The notes beneath the pieces were generated by a model that was not told the DNA's origin, did no database searches, and worked only from the letters and a program-made list of their open reading frames with translations. Made by a program: the position numbers and the translations under genes. Shown here in pieces: positions 5,523 to 8,589 of a stretch of 8,589 nt of DNA (positions within the stretch are counted from its first letter, which is position 1; each line of letters begins with the position of its first letter). The stretch comes from a bacterium (GTDB taxonomy: Bacteria > ARS69): contig JALGZO010000402.1 in NCBI GenBank assembly GCA_025774865.1, positions 1-8,589 on the forward strand. Reading direction: 5' to 3'.

Positions 5523-7061
5523 TCAGTACGCCTGCGCGAAGAGGACTTCCGTCGCGGTTTCCCGGCCCGACAGAATGCAGGTGCCGGAACCACCCGGTTG
5601 ATCGAACGAGATGCAGCGGACGGTCGCCTTGGTCTCGTTCTGGATCTTCTCCTCGGCTTCGTCGCCCGGCTCGAACCAGCAGCGCACGAACCCACCTTCG
5701 TTCTCGAGGATGCGCTTGAGCTCTTCGTAACTGCCGGCCGTGCGCGTGTTCTCGTCGCGTGCCGCGCGCGCCTTCTCCAGGAGAACGGCGTGGGTGGCCT
5801 CCAGCTTCTCTCGCAACCACTCGCGCGATGCGTCGCCGAGAGAGACGGTCTCCTTCGCCCGGTCGATCCTTCGCTTGATCACGAACGCGCCCGCATCCAC
5901 GTCGCGCGGTCCGATCTCCAGGCGGAACGGCACCCCGCGCTGCTCCCAGTGGAAGTGCTTCTCGCCGGGACGATTGTCGCGCCAGTCGACCGCGATCTTC
6001 TGGCTCGTCGACTTGTCGAAAAAGTAGCTGGTCACTTCACCCGTGCTCAGCCGCTGGGCGGCCGCCTCGACCTCGTCCTGGCCGACGATCGCCGCCAACA
6101 CGCGCTCGACGAAGCTCGCGACCTTCTCGCGCTCCGCGTCGTTCTTGAAGATCGGTACGATCGCCGCGACCGTCGGGGCGGCCCGCGGTGGCAGTACGAG
6201 TCCGTCGTCGTCCGAGTGCACCATTACGAGCGCGCCGATGAGCCGGGTGGTCGCTCCCCAGCTCGTCGTGTGCGCGAAGTGCTGCTTCTGGTCGCGACCG
6301 AGAAACTGGATCTCGAACGCCTTCGCGAAGTTCTGGCCGAGGTTGTGACTCGTGCCGCATTGCAATGCCCGGCCGTCCTGCATGAGAGCTTCGATCGTGT
6401 AGGTCACGTCCGCGCCCGGGAACTTCTCCCGATCCGTCTTGCGGCCGGTGTAGGTGGGCAGAGCGAGGAACTCCTCCGCGAACATTCGATAGACCTCGAG
6501 CATGCGGAGCGTCTCGTCCTGCGCCTCTTCGCCCGTCTCGTGAGCGGTGTGTCCCTCCTGCCACAGGAACTCGGTCGTGCGCAGGAAGAGCCGGGTGCGC
6601 ATCTCCCAGCGCATGACGTTCGCCCACTGATTTATGAGGACCGGGAGATCCCGGTAGCTCTGGATCCACTGCGAGTACATGTGGCCGATCATGGTCTCGG
6701 ACGTCGGACGGATGATCAGGGGCTCCTCGAGCTCGCCGGCCGGCGAGAGGTCGCCTCCCGAGTTCCGCTGGAGCTTGGAGTGCGTGACGACGGCGCACTC
6801 CATCGCGAATCCGTCGACGTGCTCCGCCTCCTTCGCCAGGAAGCTCTGCGGGATGAGGAGCGGGAAGTACGCGTTGACGTGGCCCGTCTCCTTGAAGCGG
6901 CGGTCCAGGTCTCGCTGGATGGCCTCCCACACGGCGAAGCCGTCCGGGCGGATGACCATGCACCCCCGCACGGGGCTGTAGTCCGCCAGCTCGGCGGCCT
7001 TCACCACGTCCAGGTACCACTGCGCATAATCGTCGGCGCGGGTCTTGATGTTCTTCGCCAT
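5523..7061 (-). CDS. proS: Prolyl-tRNA synthetase, class 3 (archaeal/eukaryotic-like)
   Basis: This 512-residue cytosolic class II synthetase charges tRNA-Pro. The N-terminal block DDYAQWYLDVVKAAELADYS (10-29), with YSPVRGCMVI following, is typical of the short prolyl-tRNA synthetases without the bacterial editing insertion. Catalytic features include RPTSE (118-122), motif 2 (RWEMRTRLFLRTTEFLWQEG, 151-170) and motif 3 (GATTRLIGALVMVHSDDDG, 269-287). The anticodon-binding domain spans about 295-400. A C-terminal domain (about 440-512) ends in the family's characteristic terminal tyrosine (LFAQAY). In zinc-binding relatives this domain carries four cysteines; here only Cys461, Cys483 and Cys495 remain and the usual pairs are absent, so zinc binding is doubtful. 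Start: ATG 7061-7059 matches the usual M-A-K start, although AGGAG (7068-7064) is only two bases away. A good extended -10 promoter lies upstream. Confidence 0.97.
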   Translation of the reverse strand: MAKNIKTRADDYAQWYLDVVKAAELADYSPVRGCMVIRPDGFAVWEAIQRDLDRRFKETGHVNAYFPLLIPQSFLAKEAEHVDGFAMECAVVTHSKLQRNSGGDLSPAGELEEPLIIRPTSETMIGHMYSQWIQSYRDLPVLINQWANVMRWEMRTRLFLRTTEFLWQEGHTAHETGEEAQDETLRMLEVYRMFAEEFLALPTYTGRKTDREKFPGADVTYTIEALMQDGRALQCGTSHNLGQNFAKAFEIQFLGRDQKQHFAHTTSWGATTRLIGALVMVHSDDDGLVLPPRAAPTVAAIVPIFKNDAEREKVASFVERVLAAIVGQDEVEAAAQRLSTGEVTSYFFDKSTSQKIAVDWRDNRPGEKHFHWEQRGVPFRLEIGPRDVDAGAFVIKRRIDRAKETVSLGDASREWLREKLEATHAVLLEKARAARDENTRTAGSYEELKRILENEGGFVRCWFEPGDEAEEKIQNETKATVRCISFDQPGGSGTCILSGRETATEVLFAQAY

Positions 7062-7089
7062 GTCTCCTGCCCGGCTCGAGAGGCGGGGG

Positions 7090-7118
7090 AGAATAGCAAG
7101 CGGCCGCGGGGGAGTCTA
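7090..7118 (-). promoter_or_regulatory. Candidate extended -10 promoter for proS
   Basis: On the minus strand, TAGACT (7118-7113) is followed by a 17-bp spacer and TATTCT (7095-7090). TGC immediately precedes the -10 box, giving an extended -10 (TGnTATTCT). Both boxes match the sigma70 consensus at 4 of 6 positions. Transcription would start about 20 bases before the proS ATG. This suggests proS has its own promoter despite following the transglutaminase gene on the same strand. Confidence 0.45.
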
Positions 7119-7126
7119 CGGCAGCG

Positions 7127-8074
7127 CTACGAGCCCTCGGTTTCCTGGAAATGGAAGTTCCGCTCGACTCCGTCGGTCGGTTTCCCGTCCACGAGAAGGA
7201 ATGGGTAGATGAAGTAGTTCATCGGCTCGAGGTTCGGGTGCCCGGGGAGGGCGAGATCGCGCCCTCTCGTGAACTCGATCCGGTTCGGGTCCAGGCCGGC
7301 GAACAACATGTCCTTCTGGTCGGGGTGCTTGCTCGCTTCGGAGGCGTCCACCGGGATCCAGCCCTTGCCGTCGATCCAGAATTCCGCCCAGCAGTGATAG
7401 CCTCCGATGGTCGCTTCCGGTTCTTCCGCCGGCAGCGGGAAACCGATCGTGAAGCGGGCCGGGATTCCCATGGACCGGCACATGCCGATGAAGAGCGAGT
7501 GATAGTCCGTGCAGTTTCCCTTCTCGACGGTACATGCGTAGAGGGCGTCGCCCTTGCCCCAGCCGTCACCGGACTTGTCGTACGCGAGGTTCACCACGAC
7601 GTCGTCGTACAGGGCGCGCGCGACCTTCCAGGGATCCTCGACGCCGCCCGCCGACTTCGCGGCGCGTTCCGCGATGATCCCGTCGATCGGAACGAGCGCG
7701 TTCCCCGCGAGGTAGACGTCGTTGCCGTCATTGTGCTCGTACTCCCCGGCGATCGCGTGGCGGGTCGCCTGGAAGTGGAACTGTACCGTCTTTCCCGAGA
7801 GATCCGCGCCGGTGCCGGAGACCTTGAGCATGCGATTGCCGTGCTTGGCCTCCGTCTCGATCACGTACTTCACCGGGGCGTGAATGTGGAGACCCTCGAT
7901 TTCCTGATCCCGGCTCTCCAGCGGAAGCGGAAGCCAGAGCTCGACCTGTTTCTCGTCTTCCACGGAAGGGATCGTGGCAGAGTACTTGAAGTGGAACGTA
8001 CGTGACTCCAGCGCGTCGGCGACGGACGAAGTGGCGAGCAGAAGAGCACAAATCAGGAAGATCGATGATCTCAC
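7127..8074 (-). CDS. Exported transglutaminase-like protein
   Basis: This 315-residue protein has a signal peptide (hydrophobic 5-18, probable cleavage after ADA at 19-21), so it should be periplasmic or secreted. Residues about 25-125 form a beta-rich N-terminal domain (for example VELWLPLP, 44-51), as is common ahead of transglutaminase-like cores. The core carries a plausible Cys-His-Asp triad: Cys188 in EKGNCTDYHSLFIGMCRSMG (184-203), His227 in GGYHCWAEFW (224-233) and Asp243 in GWIPVDASE (238-246). The motif context 'NC.D...LF..MCRS.GIPAR' is classic for the family. Bacterial members act as proteases, peptide cross-linkers or peptidoglycan-linked enzymes; the substrate is unknown. Start: GTG 8074-8072, preceded by AAAGGAG with a 6-nt spacer and directly followed by the signal peptide. 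The stop is 65 bp upstream of the proS start. Confidence 0.9.
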   Translation of the reverse strand: MRSSIFLICALLLATSSVADALESRTFHFKYSATIPSVEDEKQVELWLPLPLESRDQEIEGLHIHAPVKYVIETEAKHGNRMLKVSGTGADLSGKTVQFHFQATRHAIAGEYEHNDGNDVYLAGNALVPIDGIIAERAAKSAGGVEDPWKVARALYDDVVVNLAYDKSGDGWGKGDALYACTVEKGNCTDYHSLFIGMCRSMGIPARFTIGFPLPAEEPEATIGGYHCWAEFWIDGKGWIPVDASEASKHPDQKDMLFAGLDPNRIEFTRGRDLALPGHPNLEPMNYFIYPFLLVDGKPTDGVERNFHFQETEGS

Positions 8075-8080
8075 AGAAGT

Positions 8081-8087
8081 CTCCTTT
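8081..8087 (-). promoter_or_regulatory. Shine-Dalgarno that fixes a GTG start for the transglutaminase-like gene
   Basis: The minus strand reads AAAGGAG, six bases upstream of GTG 8074-8072. The frame is open as far as 8353, but only this start gives an intact signal peptide and avoids overlap with the upstream gene. Confidence 0.7.
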
Positions 8088-8172
8088 GGGCTGGCCCCGA
8101 GGCGGGGGCGGATCTCTCCCCGCAAAGGGTTCGATGGCGTGAAGCGGCGGATCGATTCATGGCCGTGACGGA

Positions 8173-8589
8173 CTACGGCGCCTTCTTCGTCCAGACCCCG
8201 TCCGCTTCGTGCCAGGTGTAGCGTGCCTTTCCATCCTTCTTGTGGACCGTGACTTCGGTCGGGAAGAGCCCGTGGAACGGCGATCCCTTTCCGTCCTGCA
8301 TGAACACGTCGAGGTCGTAGACGTGGCCGTTCGATGCCTTGAAGTCCGCGCACGCGAAGTAGACGCCGTCACCGAGGGCGGACAGCCGCTCGCGGTGCAC
8401 CTTGTCGAGCTCGAGCTCGAGAGTCTCCTTCGCCTCGGAGTCCCGCACGAGGAGGTACCCCCCGTGAAGCTCCGAGTCCCAGGCGACCCAGGCTTCGATC
8501 GCGTCGCCGAGTTGCTCGATCGTGACCTCGGCGTGGCCTTCTGGATGCTCCGGGTGCTCCTTGTGTTCGGCTTCCTCGGGATGCTCGGG
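8173..8589 (-). CDS. His/Glu/Pro-rich conserved hypothetical protein, partial (5' end outside window)
   Basis: The minus frame ending at TAG 8175-8173 stays open to the right edge, giving at least 138 residues with no stop; the N terminus is missing. The visible start is a charged tract, PEHPEEAEHKEHPEHPEGH, rich in EHP units. It is followed by a compact globular part: VTIEQLGDAIEAWVAWDSEL, then a segment with LELELDKVHRERLSALGDGV, YFACADF, VYDLDVFM and KARYTWHEADGVWTKK at the end. The globular part looks like a small alpha/beta domain of unknown function. I recall similar conserved hypotheticals with EHP tracts, without a known role. The His/Glu tract could bind metal ions or act as a flexible linker after a signal peptide, but neither is shown. 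An internal GTG at 8448 would give only 91 residues and would discard the open frame upstream. A 98-bp gap separates it from the transglutaminase-like gene. Confidence 0.75.
   Translation of the reverse strand, partial: PEHPEEAEHKEHPEHPEGHAEVTIEQLGDAIEAWVAWDSELHGGYLLVRDSEAKETLELELDKVHRERLSALGDGVYFACADFKASNGHVYDLDVFMQDGKGSPFHGLFPTEVTVHKKDGKARYTWHEADGVWTKKAP

Noticed and set aside
5598-7208. A 536-codon open frame antisense to proS
   Set aside because: It lies almost wholly opposite a certain prolyl-tRNA synthetase gene, is Arg/Leu/Val-rich without domains, and is typical of mirror frames in high-GC DNA.
8094-8109. GCCCC/GGGGC hairpin in the leader of the transglutaminase-like gene
   Set aside because: A 5-bp stem in very GC-rich DNA with no T-tract is expected by chance.
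1-8589. A dedicated defence system, biosynthetic cluster, prophage or CRISPR array
   Set aside because: The genes are unrelated housekeeping and envelope functions on alternating strands. No array repeats, integrase, transposase or cluster-type co-directional module is visible.

Overview
The window is high-GC bacterial chromosome with densely packed genes and little intergenic space. Nothing in it fixes the species. Several features suggest a little-cultured, high-GC Gram-negative-type bacterium outside the well-studied Proteobacteria, of the Eisenbacteria/Gemmatimonadota/Acidobacteria kind: a class 3 (archaeal/eukaryotic-like) prolyl-tRNA synthetase, a bacilliredoxin-type YtxJ protein, a DUF1028-TPR fusion, and a large share of exported proteins. 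This placement is inference.

Layout. (1) 2-109, +: last 35 codons of a probable sulfatase-family protein. (2) 110-490: the only long gene-free stretch. It lies between convergent genes and holds a strong imperfect inverted repeat (about 324-449) with a perfect 16-bp core, plus smaller hairpins. (3) 491-1585, -: exported TolB/PD40 beta-propeller protein. (4) 1703-2059, +: YtxJ/BrxC-like monothiol bacilliredoxin. (5) 2068-3048, -: exported DUF1028 (predicted Ntn-hydrolase fold) protein with a C-terminal TPR region. (6) 3104-3727, +: MobA/MocA-like nucleotidyltransferase. (7) 3747-4703, -: exported protein of unknown function. (8) 4878-5501, +: NADPH-dependent FMN reductase-like flavoprotein. 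(9) 5523-7061, -: prolyl-tRNA synthetase. (10) 7127-8074, -: exported transglutaminase-like protein. (11) 8173 to beyond 8589, -: C-terminal part of a His/Glu/Pro-rich conserved hypothetical protein.

Architecture. The first eight genes alternate strand without exception (+ - + - + - + -), so almost every gene must be its own transcription unit. Three convergent pairs have only 8, 19 and 21 bp between stop codons, with no recognisable terminator. The divergent gaps are 117, 55 and 174 bp. In the alternating block after the sulfatase remnant, the minus-strand genes before proS encode signal-peptide-bearing proteins and the plus-strand genes encode small cytosolic enzymes.

Functionally this looks like a mixed housekeeping region: redox (bacilliredoxin, flavin reductase), cofactor biosynthesis, translation and envelope proteins. 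It is not a dedicated pathway. I see no convincing new multi-gene system. The points most worth following are the intergenic inverted-repeat element, the DUF1028-TPR protein whose predicted signal cleavage exposes Thr, the exported protein of unknown function at 3747-4703, and the EHP-rich protein at the right edge.
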